From: Acidimicrobiaceae bacterium
Lineage (GTDB): Bacteria; Actinomycetota; Acidimicrobiia; Acidimicrobiales; Palsa-688
DNA: 5,796 bases
Direction: 5' to 3'
NCBI GenBank assembly: GCA_027334785.1
Contig: DAHWQF010000230.1
Coordinates: 1 to 5,796, forward strand
The notes under the pieces were generated by a model that ran no database searches, was not told the origin of the DNA, and saw only the letters and a list, made by a program, of their open reading frames with translations. Numbering within the stretch: position 1 is the first letter of the stretch; each line of letters opens with the position of its first letter. The translations under genes were made by a program, and so were the position numbers. Shown piece after piece: positions 5,547-5,796 of the stretch.

Positions 5547-5796
5547 GTGCTCGAAAGGCTGCCCGACGCGAGACCGGGGAAGCGCCTCCCGAACCTCAAG
5601 CGCGCCGCCGCGTCGCCTTCCGCCATCGTGCTCGCCGGTGCTGGCATCGCGGTCGGCGAGCTGGCCCACCTCGGCATTGCGGTCGCGGTGGTGCTTGGTG
5701 CGGTCGGTTACGGGGGACGGCTCGGCTGGGCTGCCCTACGTCGGCGAGCCGTCCTGCGCCGGCGGGCGAGGCAGTCCCGGATAGACCCGTGGTCCC
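5547..5796 (+). CDS. Hypothetical small membrane-anchored protein (5' part; runs off the right edge)
   Basis: I do not recognise the family with certainty. The frame opens with GTG at 5547, one codon after an in-frame TGA (5541-5543), and stays open for 83 codons to the window end. It reads V-L-E-R-L-P-D-A-R-P, then a basic stretch, a hydrophobic segment at about residues 26-55 (AIVLAGAGIAVGELAHLGIA and onward), then a strongly basic tail with two RRR clusters followed by SRIDPWS. This is the pattern of a single- or double-pass membrane anchor with a cytoplasmic positively charged tail. Third codon positions are about 80 percent G or C, as expected of a real gene here. It diverges from proA, and the 62-base gap probably carries both promoters. 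There is no ribosome binding site at the GTG, so the start may be leaderless or wrong. Confidence 0.55.
   Translation, partial: MLERLPDARPGKRLPNLKRAAASPSAIVLAGAGIAVGELAHLGIAVAVVLGAVGYGGRLGWAALRRRAVLRRRARQSRIDPWS

Overview
The window is very GC-rich throughout, with codon third positions dominated by G and C. It reads as a piece of a high-GC actinobacterial chromosome. An Acidimicrobiia-like origin is a guess from general gene style, not a demonstrated placement. Almost all coding capacity is on the minus strand, so gene order is described from the right edge to the left.

At the far right (5547-5796, plus strand) is the start of a small, probably membrane-anchored protein that leaves the window. 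It diverges from proA across a 62-base gap. The minus strand then carries proA (4243-5484), which is complete and has an intact catalytic cysteine. After 47 bases comes a MoxR-type AAA+ ATPase (3302-4195). Its stop overlaps, as ATGA, the start of a CoxE-like von Willebrand factor A (VWA) protein (1896-3305). After an 80-base gap comes an SPFH-domain protein with three C-terminal zinc-ribbon cysteine sets (538-1815). Two bases beyond its stop an ATG opens a seven-codon frame that ends in TAG. The same frame continues past this TAG into a Gly/Pro/Trp-rich protein with one hydrophobic segment, which runs off the left edge.

The four genes left of proA look like one functional module: an AAA+ remodeller and its VWA partner, then an SPFH scaffold with zinc fingers and a small membrane protein. 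By analogy with known MoxR-VWA pairs and with SPFH/zinc-ribbon proteins of membrane-stress operons, I infer a role in membrane-associated protein remodelling or envelope stress. The substrate is unknown, and proA is probably only a neighbour.

Two details stand out. The start of the leftmost gene is interrupted by an in-frame amber codon that sits directly against a perfect AGGAGG, with no ordinary start codon after it. Three genes (the divergent gene, proA and the ATPase) each have a TANNNT hexamer 6-7 bases before the start codon, as expected of leaderless actinobacterial promoters. No RNA gene, mobile element, CRISPR array or convincing terminator was seen.
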